43,800 nucleotides of DNA from an uncultured Flavobacteriaceae bacterium. GTDB taxonomy: Bacteria; Bacteroidota; Bacteroidia; Flavobacteriales; Flavobacteriaceae. The stretch covers positions 1 through 43,800 of the forward strand of contig CAJWNW010000002.1 in assembly GCA_913044085.1 (NCBI GenBank), read 5' to 3'. The translations under genes and the position numbers were made by a program. The notes beneath the pieces were generated by a model that saw only the letters and a program-made list of their open reading frames with translations, ran no database searches and was not told the DNA's origin. Positions within the stretch are counted from its first letter, which is position 1, and each line of letters opens with the position of its first letter. Below, one piece after another: positions 28,817-39,431 of this stretch.

Positions 28817-29863
28817 TCATTTTATATAGGCAATGGGTTTGGTAGTGGGCTTTAAAGTATCATCCATAAAACCTTGTTCTTTCATCCATTGATCGTTGTA
28901 AACTTTACTCATGTAACGAGATCCATGATCTGGAAAAATCATGACCACAACATCCGATGGTTTAAATGTGTTTTCATCTTGCAGTTGCTTGACTGCTTGT
29001 AAAACAGCACCAGAAGTATAACCTCCAAAAATTCCCTCAGTATGCGCCAACTCGCGCGCTGTATGCGCACTAGATTCATCAGTCACTTTTACAAAAGCAT
29101 CGATGATATTAAAATCAGTTGCAGAAGGAATTAAATTTTTTCCCAATCCTTCAATACGGTAAGGATAAATTTCATTGGAATCAACTTCTCTAGTCTCGTG
29201 GTATTTTTTCAAAACTGAGCCATAGGCATCGACGCCAATAACTTTTACATCCGGATTTTGTGATTTGATGTACTGGGCTGTTCCCGAAATGGTGCCACCA
29301 GTTCCGCTACAAACGACCAAGTGTGTGATTTTACCAGCAGTTTGACGCCAAATTTCAGGGCCAGTTGATTTAAAGTGGGCTTCTGTGTTGAGGTCATTAA
29401 AATATTGATTGATGTAAACAGAACCTTCTATTTCATTATGTAGGCGCTTAGCGACCTCATAATAAGAACGTGGATCATCGGCTTTAACGTTGGCAGGGCA
29501 AACATAGACTTTCGCGCCCATACTTTTGAGCATATCAATCTTGTCGGGGGATGATTTTGAACTGACCGCTAAAATACAGTCATATCCTTTAACAATGCTC
29601 GCCATAGCAATACTGAAACCTGTATTCCCCGAAGTGGTTTCAATGATGGTATCTCCAGGTTTTAAAATACCCTTTTTTTCAGCATCCTCAATAATGTATA
29701 AAGCGATGCGGTCTTTAGAAGATTGACCTGGGTTAAAGGCCTCAATTTTAGCAATGTAAGTACCTGGATATCCCTGAGTTATCTTGTTGAGCTTAACAAG
29801 AGGCGTATCCCCAATAAGCTCTAAGATGTTATTAAAAATTTTAGGTTGGCGGTCTAAAGACAT
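28817..29863 (-). CDS. PLP-dependent cysteine synthase / CBS-like beta-synthase (candidate cysteate synthase)
   Basis: [40 protein letters not shown]; no C-terminal CBS domains. Confidence 0.85.
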   Translation of the reverse strand: MSLDRQPKIFNNILELIGDTPLVKLNKITQGYPGTYIAKIEAFNPGQSSKDRIALYIIEDAEKKGILKPGDTIIETTSGNTGFSIAMASIVKGYDCILAVSSKSSPDKIDMLKSMGAKVYVCPANVKADDPRSYYEVAKRLHNEIEGSVYINQYFNDLNTEAHFKSTGPEIWRQTAGKITHLVVCSGTGGTISGTAQYIKSQNPDVKVIGVDAYGSVLKKYHETREVDSNEIYPYRIEGLGKNLIPSATDFNIIDAFVKVTDESSAHTARELAHTEGIFGGYTSGAVLQAVKQLQDENTFKPSDVVVMIFPDHGSRYMSKVYNDQWMKEQGFMDDTLKPTTKPIAYIK

Positions 29864-29904
29864 AAAAACAATTGAAAAGCAAAAATAAGGATTTTTTTAA
29901 ACTT

Positions 29905-32040
29905 TTATTCTGTTATTGATTCTAGATCTAGTAGAAAGCTGTATTCAGAGGCGACTTCTTTTAGGCCTTCAAAACGCCCTGAAGCCCCCCCATGTCCCGC
30001 ATCCATGTTGGTTTTTAAATACAATTTGGATGAATATTTAGATTGAGTACGTAATCTTGCAACCCACTTGGCAGGTTCCCAGTATTGCACCTGAGAATCG
30101 TGCAAGCCTGTTGTTACCAACATATTAGGATAGGACTGATTACTTACATTGTCATAGGGTGAATAAGATTTCATGTAGTCGTAATAGCGTTTGTCATTGG
30201 GATTTCCCCATTCGTCATACTCCCCAGTTGTCAAAGGAATGCTGTCGTCCAGCATGGTAGTGACTACATCTACAAATGGGACTTGAGAAACTACACCATT
30301 GTAAAGCTTTGGTGCCATATTAACAACTGCACCCATAAGCAATCCCCCGGCACTGCCTCCCATGGCATAATGGTGACTTGAAGATGTGTAACCCTCCGAA
30401 ATTAAAAATTTTGAGCAATCAATAAAATCGGTGAAAGTATTTTTTTTCTTTAACAGCTTTCCATCCTCATACCATTGACGTCCTAGGTATTGTCCCCCGC
30501 GTATATGTGCAATGGCATAAACAAAACCGCGATCTAATAAACTTAAACGAACTGTTGAAAAATAAGGGTCGATGGTTGCGCCATAAGAACCGTAGGCATA
30601 AAGCAGCAAAGGTGTTTTTGAGTGGTTGGGCGTGTCTTTGTGTTTAACGATAGAAATTGGAATCTTCGTACCGTCTGAGGCTGTTGCCCAAAGCCGTTCG
30701 GAAACATAATTCTCTTCGTTAAATTTACCGCCAAGCACCTCTTGCTCTTTCATGATGGTTTTTTCTTTTGTTACCATATTAAAATCAATCATTGAAGAAG
30801 GTGTGGTCAAGGATTGGTATCCATAACGCAAGAAATTGGTATCAAAATCAATGTTGGTAGTAGTGTAAGCCGTATAAGTTTCACTTTCAAATGGAAGGTA
30901 GTATTGGTCAGTACCATCCCAACGTGTAATTTTAATTTGATTCAAACCATTTTTCCGCTCAGAAATCACAAGGAAATCTTTAAAAATATCAATTCCTTCT
31001 AATAAAACATCCGATCTGTGCGGAATCACATCCCTCCAAAAAGGCTTTTCTGTTTGATTTTCTGAAGTCTTAGAAAGTTTAAAATTTTTAGCGCCATCAG
31101 CATTTGACACCACATAAAAGGAATCTCCATAATGGGCTATAGAATATTCTAAACCACGAGTTCTTGGTTGAAATACTTTAAAGGGCTGGTTTGGTGTATC
31201 AGCATTTAAAATTTGATACTCTGTTGTAAGCGTACTGTAACTCGAAATAACTAAATATTTTTTGGATTTGGTTTTATAAACACCAACCCCAAACGTATCG
31301 TCTTTTTCTTCATAAACGAGTGCATCATCCTTGGTATTAGACCCAATTGTATGCTTATAAATAGCCTCAGATCTCAAGGTTGTTTCATTTTGAAGCGTAT
31401 AGAAAAGTGTCTTGTTGTCATTGGCCCAAGTGCTACTTCCAGTGGAGTTGCTTACTTTGTCTTCTAAAATCTTATTTGTTTTAAGATTTTTGATATATAA
31501 ATTATATTGACGACGGCCAATGGTATCAGTTGCAAACGCAACCAATGAATTATCGGGGCTTACATTGAGGCCTCTTAAATTGAAATAAGCATGGCCTTGG
31601 GCCATTTCATTGCAGTCAAAAAGAAGCTCTTCTTTGGCAGATAAAGATTCTTTTTTTCGGGTGTAAACTGGATAGTCTTTCCCTTTTTCATAGCGCGTAA
31701 TGTACCAATAGCCATTGTATTTGTAGGGTACTGAGCTGTCGTCTTTTTTAATTCTTGATTTCATCTCCTCAAATAAAGCAGTCTGAAAGACTTTGGTATG
31801 CGCCGTATTGGAATCGTAATATGCATTTTCAGCTTCCAGATACGCAATGACCTCTGGATTTTCTCGCTCATTGAGCCAATAAAATGGGTCCTGTCTGACA
31901 TCTTCATGCATGGATAATTCCTTGGTCATTTGTTTTGCCTTTGGGGCGTCTATTATATTTGCCATAGATTTATTCCTTGGGTTATTTGTACAAGAAAAAA
32001 TAAGTAACGATAAAATTAATGCTGTGTAAGTAGATTTCAT
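29905..32040 (-). CDS. S9 prolyl oligopeptidase family (oligopeptidase B-like), predicted lipoprotein
   Basis: Lipobox LLIFSC; catalytic region YAMGGSAGGLLMGAV, DAGHGG. Confidence 0.85.
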   Translation of the reverse strand: MKSTYTALILSLLIFSCTNNPRNKSMANIIDAPKAKQMTKELSMHEDVRQDPFYWLNERENPEVIAYLEAENAYYDSNTAHTKVFQTALFEEMKSRIKKDDSSVPYKYNGYWYITRYEKGKDYPVYTRKKESLSAKEELLFDCNEMAQGHAYFNLRGLNVSPDNSLVAFATDTIGRRQYNLYIKNLKTNKILEDKVSNSTGSSTWANDNKTLFYTLQNETTLRSEAIYKHTIGSNTKDDALVYEEKDDTFGVGVYKTKSKKYLVISSYSTLTTEYQILNADTPNQPFKVFQPRTRGLEYSIAHYGDSFYVVSNADGAKNFKLSKTSENQTEKPFWRDVIPHRSDVLLEGIDIFKDFLVISERKNGLNQIKITRWDGTDQYYLPFESETYTAYTTTNIDFDTNFLRYGYQSLTTPSSMIDFNMVTKEKTIMKEQEVLGGKFNEENYVSERLWATASDGTKIPISIVKHKDTPNHSKTPLLLYAYGSYGATIDPYFSTVRLSLLDRGFVYAIAHIRGGQYLGRQWYEDGKLLKKKNTFTDFIDCSKFLISEGYTSSSHHYAMGGSAGGLLMGAVVNMAPKLYNGVVSQVPFVDVVTTMLDDSIPLTTGEYDEWGNPNDKRYYDYMKSYSPYDNVSNQSYPNMLVTTGLHDSQVQYWEPAKWVARLRTQSKYSSKLYLKTNMDAGHGGASGRFEGLKEVASEYSFLLDLESITE

Positions 32041-32081
32041 TTTTTGAGGATTTAATACTTAGATTTCAAAATTAATAAAAT

Positions 32082-33104
32082 TTACGAAACAGTTTCTAAA
32101 ACTTTAAGAAGTTTTTGATGCATTTTAGAGGAGTAATCCAAATGTGTTACCATTCTTAGTTTACCCCCACCCATGTCACTAATTAAAATATCTTTTGCTT
32201 CCAAATCACGAATGAATTTGTCGGCTTCCACGTGGGAAGCCAACTCAAATATCACAATATTTGTTTCAATCGGTTCTAATTTAGCTACATAACTGGCCAC
32301 TTGAAGGACTTGACCAATGGCTTTCGCTTTTTGATGGTCCTCAGAAAGCCTTTCACGATGATGGTCTAAAGCATACAAACCCGCAGCAGCCAATACGCCT
32401 ACTTGTCGCATGCCGCCACCCATCATTTTACGAATGCGAATCGCTTTTTCCATGATCGCTGAATCGCCTATAAGGACAGATCCTATGGGACATCCTAAGC
32501 CTTTACTTAAACAAACCGATAAAGTGTCAAAAATTTCACCATATTGTTTTGGAGTTTCATTTTTAACCTCAAGGGCGTTCCAAAGTCGAGCGCCATCTAA
32601 ATGAAGTCCAAGATTATGATCTTTACAAACTTTATGAATATTTTGAATGTCTTGAAAATCCCAACAAGCGCCTCCGCCTTTATTAGTTGTATTTTCCAAG
32701 GCCACTAAAGTGGTGAGTGGACTGTGGTAAAAATCTGGTGGATTGATGGCAGCTTTTACTTGTTGCGCGTTGACCATACCGCGCTGGCCATCAATTAATT
32801 TACAGGACACTCCACTGTTAAAGGAAACACCCCCGCCCTCGTAATTATAGACGTGTGCATATTTATCACAAATAAGCTGCTCACCTGGTTGTGTATGCAG
32901 TTTAATAGCGGCCTGATTGGCCATGGTTCCCGTGGGAAAAAAAAGTGCATTTTCTTTTCCAAAAAGCGTTGCAAGACGGGTTTGAAGCGCATTGACCGTT
33001 GGATCTTCCGCATAGACATCATCGCCTAAAGGCGCAGAGGCCATCGCATCAATCATGCCCGGGGTTGGTTTGGTAACGGTATCGCTTCTTAAATCAATTT
33101 TCAT
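32082..33104 (-). CDS. Low-specificity threonine aldolase
   Basis: MKIDLRSDTVTKPTPGM, LHLDGARLWNA, SVCLSKGLGCPIGSVL. Confidence 0.85.
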   Translation of the reverse strand: MKIDLRSDTVTKPTPGMIDAMASAPLGDDVYAEDPTVNALQTRLATLFGKENALFFPTGTMANQAAIKLHTQPGEQLICDKYAHVYNYEGGGVSFNSGVSCKLIDGQRGMVNAQQVKAAINPPDFYHSPLTTLVALENTTNKGGGACWDFQDIQNIHKVCKDHNLGLHLDGARLWNALEVKNETPKQYGEIFDTLSVCLSKGLGCPIGSVLIGDSAIMEKAIRIRKMMGGGMRQVGVLAAAGLYALDHHRERLSEDHQKAKAIGQVLQVASYVAKLEPIETNIVIFELASHVEADKFIRDLEAKDILISDMGGGKLRMVTHLDYSSKMHQKLLKVLETVS

Positions 33105-33182
33105 GAAAAAAAATAAATGTAAATCTACATATTATTTTCATTCTGTGCTATAAATTCTATTTTTGCATTATTAATTGTTTTT

Positions 33183-34293
33183 ATGATAACACACGATCAA
33201 ATTAAAGATCTTATGAATCGCCTGGGTGCGTTAAGGAGGTATCTTTGACTTAGATGCCAAACGCGTCGAAATTCAAAATGAAGAAGAAAAGACCTATGCG
33301 CCTGACTTTTGGAGCGATTCCAAGGCCGCGGAACAAATCATGAAGTCTATTCGGGTCAATAAAAATTGGGTCAAAGAATTCGAAAACGCCCAAACTCAGA
33401 CTGAAGAACTACAAGTATTTTACGACTTTTTTAAAGATGGAGATGTTTCTGATCAAGAAGTGATATCCCAATTTGACTTGGCGCAAAAAACCATTGAAGA
33501 TTTAGAGTTTAAAAACATGCTATCGGACGAAGGTGATGGTTTGAGTGCGGTCTTACAGATTACAGCGGGTGCTGGCGGGACTGAAAGTTGTGACTGGGCC
33601 AGTATGCTGATGCGTATGTATATTATGTATGCCGAAAAACAGGGCTTCAAAATCAAAGAATTAAACCTGCAAGACGGCGATGTAGCCGGCATTAAAACAG
33701 TCACCCTACAAATTGAAGGTGATTTTGCTTTTGGATGGCTAAAAGGAGAAAATGGGGTCCACCGTTTGGTCCGTATATCTCCATTTGACAGCAACGCCAA
33801 ACGGCATACCAGTTTTGCTTCTGTTTATGCCTACCCCTTGGTAGATGATAGCATCGAAATTGATATCAATCCTGCAGATATTGAAATTACCACCGCACGC
33901 TCTAGTGGCGCTGGTGGGCAAAATGTGAATAAAGTAGAAACAAAAGTACAGCTCAATCACAAACCTAGTGGGATTCAAATATCTTGTTCAGAAACCAGAT
34001 CCCAGCACGATAATCGCGCGCGAGCTCTGCAAATGTTAAAATCTCAATTGTATGAAATTGAATTGAAAAAACAAATGGCTCAAAGAGAAGATATTGAAGC
34101 AGGTAAACTAAAAATTGAATGGGGCAGTCAAATTCGAAACTATGTCTTACACCCTTATAAATTAATTAAAGATGTACGAACCAGCCACGAAACTGGAAAT
34201 GTAGAGGCAGTTCTAAATGGAGAACTGATGCCATTTTTAAAATCATTTTTAATGAAGATGGGGCAAAATGACGAAACACGACAAACACTATGA
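33183..34293 (+). CDS. prfB: Peptide chain release factor 2 with programmed +1 frameshift at 33243-33249
   Basis: ATG at 33183; AGGAGG TAT CTT TGA C; +1 frame joins the ORF containing [17 protein letters not shown] and [15 protein letters not shown]. Confidence 0.92.
33234..33249 (+). promoter_or_regulatory. prfB frameshift element: internal SD AGGAGG (33234-33239) + slippery CTT TGA C (33243-33249)
   Basis: Read directly; spacing of 3 nt between AGGAGG and CTT matches the classic prfB signal. Confidence 0.92.
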
Positions 34294-34631
34294 TAAAAAT
34301 TTACCACAACAACCGTTGTCAAAAATCGAGATTGGGTGTCAAACTCTTAGAAAAAATGGGCTGTGATTTTGAGATTGTAAATTACTTAATAAACCCCATC
34401 ACAAAGGAAACTTTAAAAACAATCATCAAAACGCTTGATATGCAACCTATTGACTTGGTAAGAACCAACGAAGCTTTGTGGAAATCCGAATTTAAAGGCA
34501 AGACACTTTCAGACGATGAAATCATTAATGCCATGCTGTCCCATCCAAAATTAATAGAACGTCCTATTGTTACAAACGGTAATAAGGCCGTTGTTGGCAG
34601 GCCGACAGAACGCATCCAAGAAATAGTATAA
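34290..34631 (+). CDS. ArsC-family arsenate reductase-like (thioredoxin fold) protein
   Basis: [30 protein letters not shown] overlaps prfB stop. Confidence 0.8.
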   Translation: MIKIYHNNRCQKSRLGVKLLEKMGCDFEIVNYLINPITKETLKTIIKTLDMQPIDLVRTNEALWKSEFKGKTLSDDEIINAMLSHPKLIERPIVTNGNKAVVGRPTERIQEIV

Positions 34632-34635
34632 AAAA

Positions 34636-34659
34636 AATCCAAACCCATGGGTTTGGATT
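34636..34659. terminator. Perfect 24-nt palindrome AATCCAAACCCATGGGTTTGGATT with flanking A/T runs (probable bidirectional terminator)
   Basis: Located between convergent genes (ArsC-like + and small ORF -). Confidence 0.7.
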
Positions 34660-34678
34660 GTAAAAAAGTTTTGTGAGT

Positions 34679-34855
34679 CTATGCCTCCGATTTGGCTTTT
34701 TTAGCTGCACGTTTTTCTTTAAAAGCCTCAATAGCAGAACCAAACACCCAGTATGGAATGGCGAAGGTTAGAAGAAAAATCATCAACCAAAACCCAATAG
34801 TAAGTATGGTTAAAAATGCTAAAAACCCTAAGTACTGATCAAATTCAAAAATCAT
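34679..34855 (-). CDS. Small membrane protein (58 aa), not in ORF track
   Basis: Manual translation MIFEFDQYLGFLAFLTILTIGFWLMIFLLTFAIPYWVFGSAIEAFKEKRAAKKAKSEA*. Confidence 0.65.
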   Translation of the reverse strand: MIFEFDQYLGFLAFLTILTIGFWLMIFLLTFAIPYWVFGSAIEAFKEKRAAKKAKSEA

Positions 34856-35027
34856 AACGAATAATTTCGATACAAAGATACACTAAGATTTAATGTTTTA
34901 CAATGGAAAAAAACTAAAATTATCAACAGCGCAAAAAAGTAGAGCACCTAATTAGAGGATTTGCGCTAAATAATAGGCGTTTTTCTTCAAAATAAATTAA
35001 ATTTGTAAGACACCATCCGCATTTGTA

Positions 35028-36425
35028 ATGAAGTATAGAATAGAAAAAGACACCATGGGCGAAGTTAAGGTGCCATCTGACAAACTTTGGGGGGCACAAA
35101 CCGAGCGTTCGCGAAATAATTTCAAAATTGGCCCATCAGCATCCATGCCACTCGAAGTTGTGTATGGGTTTGCTTATCTCAAAAAAGCTGCGGCTTACGC
35201 CAATCACGAATTGGGGGTTCTGGAGTTAAAAAAACGAGATCTTATTGCAGCTGTTTGTGATGAAATTTTAGAAGGTAAACACGATGCGCAGTTTCCGCTT
35301 GTCATATGGCAAACAGGCTCTGGCACGCAGAGTAATATGAATGTCAATGAAGTGGTGGCAAATCGAGCCCATCAATTGGCAGGAAAAACCATTGGAGAAG
35401 GTGATAAAACCATCCAACCAAACGACGATGTTAACAAATCCCAATCGTCCAACGACACCTTCCCTACTGGAATGCACATTGCAAGCTATAAAAAACTTAT
35501 TGATGTTACAATCCCTGGTGTTGAACAACTTCGAAATACTTTAAAAAACAAAGCTGAGGACTTCAAAGCCGTGGTAAAAATAGGCCGTACCCACCTTATG
35601 GATGCCACACCGCTGACCCTTGGCCAAGAATTTTCGGGCTATGTGTCTCAACTTGACCATGGTATTAAAGCTTTAAAAAATACACTGGATCATCTTGGTG
35701 AATTGGCGTTGGGAGGTACCGCTGTTGGTACTGGACTCAATACACCCAAAGGCTACGACGTATCAGTTGCCAAATACGTTGCTGAATTTACAGGCTTGCC
35801 CTTTGTGACTGCAAAAAATAAATTTGAGGCCTTAGCAGCCCACGATGCCATCGTAGAAACCCATGGCGCGCTCAAGCAGTTGGCGGTCGCACTCAATAAA
35901 ATTGCCAACGACATTCGGATGATGGCTTCAGGTCCAAGATCTGGTATTGGTGAAATTACCATTCCTGCTAATGAGCCTGGAAGTTCTATCATGCCAGGAA
36001 AAGTAAACCCCACCCAATGTGAAGCTCTGACCATGGTTTGTGCGCAAGTCATCGGAAATGACGTCGCAATTGCATTTGGAGGATCCCAAGGTCACTATGA
36101 ATTGAATGTATTCAAGCCTATGATGGCAGCAAACCTTTTACAATCTGCACAACTCCTGGGCGATGCCTGCAAGAGTTTTGAAGCGCATTGTGTTTCTGGA
36201 ATACTGCCGAACCACAATGTGATTAATGAATTGCTTAATAATTCTTTAATGTTAGTCACTGCTTTAAACACTAAAATTGGCTACTACAAAGCAGCTGAAA
36301 TCGCGAATACAGCACACAAAAACGGCACTACACTGCGTGAAGAAGCCATCAATTTGGGGTATGTAACTGCGGAGGAATACGATGCTTGGGTCAAGCCCGA
36401 AGACATGACTGGAAGTTTCAAATAA
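35028..36425 (+). CDS. fumC: Class II fumarate hydratase
   Basis: [32 protein letters not shown] signature. Confidence 0.92.
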   Translation: MKYRIEKDTMGEVKVPSDKLWGAQTERSRNNFKIGPSASMPLEVVYGFAYLKKAAAYANHELGVLELKKRDLIAAVCDEILEGKHDAQFPLVIWQTGSGTQSNMNVNEVVANRAHQLAGKTIGEGDKTIQPNDDVNKSQSSNDTFPTGMHIASYKKLIDVTIPGVEQLRNTLKNKAEDFKAVVKIGRTHLMDATPLTLGQEFSGYVSQLDHGIKALKNTLDHLGELALGGTAVGTGLNTPKGYDVSVAKYVAEFTGLPFVTAKNKFEALAAHDAIVETHGALKQLAVALNKIANDIRMMASGPRSGIGEITIPANEPGSSIMPGKVNPTQCEALTMVCAQVIGNDVAIAFGGSQGHYELNVFKPMMAANLLQSAQLLGDACKSFEAHCVSGILPNHNVINELLNNSLMLVTALNTKIGYYKAAEIANTAHKNGTTLREEAINLGYVTAEEYDAWVKPEDMTGSFK

Positions 36426-36429
36426 AAGC

Positions 36430-37668
36430 ATGCGTAAGGTTTTTATCAACATCAAGCAACTGTTGCAAATCAGACCAAAAGGTGAATTTAAAGTCGCTGG
36501 TGCACTGATGAATGAACTGCCAAAAATTGACAATGCTTTTTTAGCCATTAAAGACGATAAAATTTCAGCCTTTGGGAAAATGGAAGCCTACAGTCCCAAA
36601 AAAGGGGATGAATGCATTGATGCAACAGGTCGTTTACTGCTGCCATCTTGGTGTGATAGCCACTCCCACACGGTCTTTGCTGGCCATCGTAGTCAAGAAT
36701 TTGTAGACCGCATCAACGGATTGAGTTATGAAGAAATCGCTCAGCGGGGAGGTGGTATATTAAATTCTGCTAAAACCTTAGAAAAAACATCTGAAACATC
36801 GCTTTTCAAACAATCTATGGCGCGCATTAAAGAACTTGAAAAAATGGGAACCGGAGCTTTAGAAATTAAATCTGGTTATGGTTTAACCGTTGATGCCGAG
36901 TTAAAAATGTTACGCGTGATTAAAAAAATAGCCCAACAAACTGCCATCAAAATAAAAGCAACATTTTTGGGTGCACATGCTGTTCCTGAAGCCTACAAAT
37001 CCAAAAAATCGGCTTATGTTGATTTGATTATAAATAAAATGCTCCCAAAGATTAAAACTGAAAATTTAGCCGATTATGTCGATGTGTTTTGTGAAAAAGG
37101 TTATTTCGATTTAAAGGATACAGACCGAATACTAACCGCTGCAAAGCGCTATGGATTGTTACCTAAAATTCATGTCAATCAATTCAATGCCTTTGGGGGG
37201 ATTGCACTGGGCGTTAAACACAAAGCCCTCTCAGTAGACCATTTAGAAGAACTTTCAGAAGCCGATATCGAGGCTTTAAAGTATTCTCAAACCATGCCAG
37301 TGGCCTTGCCAGGCTGCTCCTTTTTCCTTGGAATACCCTACACTCCTTCAAGAAAACTTATGGATGCTGACTTGCCATTGGCATTGGCGACGGATTTCAA
37401 CCCAGGGTCTGCCCCAAGTGGGAATATGAACTTTATTGTAAGTTTGGCTTGCATTAAAATGAAAATGACCCCAGAAGAAGCCCTTAATGCCGCCACGCTA
37501 AATGGCGCCTATGCGATGGGTATTTCAGATGATTATGGCAGTATTACGGTTGGCAAAAAAGCCAATTTGATACTTACAAAGCCCATGGAAAATTATGCGG
37601 AAATTCCATATGCATTTGGAAATAATCCCGTCTATAAGACTATTTTAAATGGGAGGATTCTAAACTAA
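36430..37668 (+). CDS. hutI: Imidazolonepropionase
   Basis: CDSHSHTVFAGHRSQEF, EIKSGYGL, ATDFNPGSAPSGNMNFI. Confidence 0.9.
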   Translation: MRKVFINIKQLLQIRPKGEFKVAGALMNELPKIDNAFLAIKDDKISAFGKMEAYSPKKGDECIDATGRLLLPSWCDSHSHTVFAGHRSQEFVDRINGLSYEEIAQRGGGILNSAKTLEKTSETSLFKQSMARIKELEKMGTGALEIKSGYGLTVDAELKMLRVIKKIAQQTAIKIKATFLGAHAVPEAYKSKKSAYVDLIINKMLPKIKTENLADYVDVFCEKGYFDLKDTDRILTAAKRYGLLPKIHVNQFNAFGGIALGVKHKALSVDHLEELSEADIEALKYSQTMPVALPGCSFFLGIPYTPSRKLMDADLPLALATDFNPGSAPSGNMNFIVSLACIKMKMTPEEALNAATLNGAYAMGISDDYGSITVGKKANLILTKPMENYAEIPYAFGNNPVYKTILNGRILN

Positions 37669-37670
37669 AA

Positions 37671-37684
37671 AAAACAGCTGTTTT
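37671..37684. terminator. Palindrome AAAACAGCTGTTTT downstream of hutI
   Basis: Loop-less palindrome followed by AT-rich sequence; weak. Confidence 0.3.
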
Positions 37685-37741
37685 ATTTAAATTTGAGCCA
37701 CTTAAAATTTTATATATTTATACCTAATTAATAACTCCCCT

Positions 37742-39427
37742 ATGCAAATTATTGAATGTGTTCCTAATATATCCGAAGGTCAAAACGAAACTACCATACA
37801 AGCCGTTTGTGAGGAAATCAATAAAGTAGCAGGCGTTAAACTTCTCAATGTAGATCCTGGAAAGGACACCAATAGAACGGTTATTACTTTTATTGGGCCT
37901 CCAAATGCAGTTGTAGAAGCCGCATTTAACCTGATTAAAAAAGCGCAAGAACTGATTGATATGTCCAAGCACAAGGGGGCACACCCACGAATGGGAGCAG
38001 TTGATGTATGCCCATTGATTCCCATTGCCAATATCAGTATGGAAGAAACCGTCCGTTTAGCTCATATCTTATCAGAAAAAGTAGGAGAATCATTAAAAAT
38101 TCCTGTGTATTGTTATGAAAACGCTGCCAGTACAGCAGAGCGAAAAAATCTTGCCAATTGCAGGTCTGGTGAATATGAAGGCCTGGAGGAAAAATTGAAA
38201 AATCCAAATTGGAAACCTGATTATGGTCCTGCTCTATTTAATGAAAGTATCAAAAAATCTGGCGCCACTGCCGTTGCGGCACGCGATTTTCTGGTAGCTT
38301 ACAATATTAACTTAAACACGACCTCTACCCGACGTGCCAATGCCATCGCTTTTGATTTGCGTGAAGCAGGGCGTTTAAAGAGAAAAGGAAACAAACTTAC
38401 GGGGCCCGTGGAAAAAGATGAAAATGGTGAGCCCATTCGCATTTCTGGTTATTTTAAAAACCTTAAGGGGATTGGTTGGTTTATCAAAGATTATGGGATT
38501 GCGCAAATCTCTTACAACCTAACAAACATTCAAACCACCCCACTTCATAAAGTATTTGAAAAAACTTGCGAACGTGCCGATAAAAGGGGACTAAGAGTCA
38601 CGGGGTCTGAGCTCGTCGGATTGGTACCAAAGCGAGTGCTCATGGATGCAGGTATTTATTTCCTTAAAAAGCAACAGCGTTCTGTAGCATTACCAGATGC
38701 TGAAATCATTAGAATGGCGGTAAAAACATTAGGACTCGATGAACTCAAACCTTTCGTCCCAGAAGAACAAATCTTAGAATCTTTTTTAGAAGCAGATGAT
38801 TCAGAGCTAATTGATATGAATTTGCGCGCCTTTTCGTTTGAAACTGCCAGTGAATCTCCAGCGCCAGGCGGCGGGTCTATTGCAGCCTATTGTGGCGCGC
38901 TAGGTGCAGCTTTGGTAACAATGTCTGCAAATTTATCGGCTCACAAAAGAGGTTGGGATGATCAATGGGAAGTCTTTTCAGATTGGGGCAGCAGTTCAAT
39001 AGCCAATCAAAAGAAACTTTTGACATTGGTCGATAAAGATGCGCAATCTTTTAACCTGATCATGGCTGCATTCAAATTACCTAAAAGTACAGATGAAGAA
39101 AAAACAATTCGTTTGGAAGCCATACAAGCAGCCACAAAGAAAGCCATTGAAATTCCATTGGAAGTCATGCAAACCGCCTATGCTAGTTTTGAGGCTATTA
39201 AAAAAATGGCTGAAATTGGAAACCCTAATGCCATAACAGATGTTGGAGTGGCCGCTCTTTGTGCCAGAACAGCAGTCATTGGTGCTTTTTTAAATTTAAA
39301 AATTAACTGTAATAGTCTGGATGATAAATCTTTTGTAAAGAAAGTCATTGCTAAGGGTCAAAAAATGGCAGATGAGGCGGGAGATTTTGAATCTGAAGTT
39401 CTGAATATTGTCAATAAAGCACTGTAA
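37742..39427 (+). CDS. ftcD: Fused glutamate formimidoyltransferase / formimidotetrahydrofolate cyclodeaminase
   Basis: N-term MQIIECVPNISEGQ formiminotransferase; C-term SPAPGGGSIAAYCGALGAALVTM cyclodeaminase. Confidence 0.9.
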   Translation: MQIIECVPNISEGQNETTIQAVCEEINKVAGVKLLNVDPGKDTNRTVITFIGPPNAVVEAAFNLIKKAQELIDMSKHKGAHPRMGAVDVCPLIPIANISMEETVRLAHILSEKVGESLKIPVYCYENAASTAERKNLANCRSGEYEGLEEKLKNPNWKPDYGPALFNESIKKSGATAVAARDFLVAYNINLNTTSTRRANAIAFDLREAGRLKRKGNKLTGPVEKDENGEPIRISGYFKNLKGIGWFIKDYGIAQISYNLTNIQTTPLHKVFEKTCERADKRGLRVTGSELVGLVPKRVLMDAGIYFLKKQQRSVALPDAEIIRMAVKTLGLDELKPFVPEEQILESFLEADDSELIDMNLRAFSFETASESPAPGGGSIAAYCGALGAALVTMSANLSAHKRGWDDQWEVFSDWGSSSIANQKKLLTLVDKDAQSFNLIMAAFKLPKSTDEEKTIRLEAIQAATKKAIEIPLEVMQTAYASFEAIKKMAEIGNPNAITDVGVAALCARTAVIGAFLNLKINCNSLDDKSFVKKVIAKGQKMADEAGDFESEVLNIVNKAL

Positions 39428-39431
39428 TTAT

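Noticed and set aside
33183-33340. In-frame TGA early in prfB suggesting a pseudogene
   Set aside because: The TGA lies in a canonical prfB AGGAGG..CTTTGAC frameshift context, so it is programmed recoding.
33453-33978. Minus-strand ORFs antisense to prfB
   Set aside because: Shadow ORFs opposite a strongly conserved gene.
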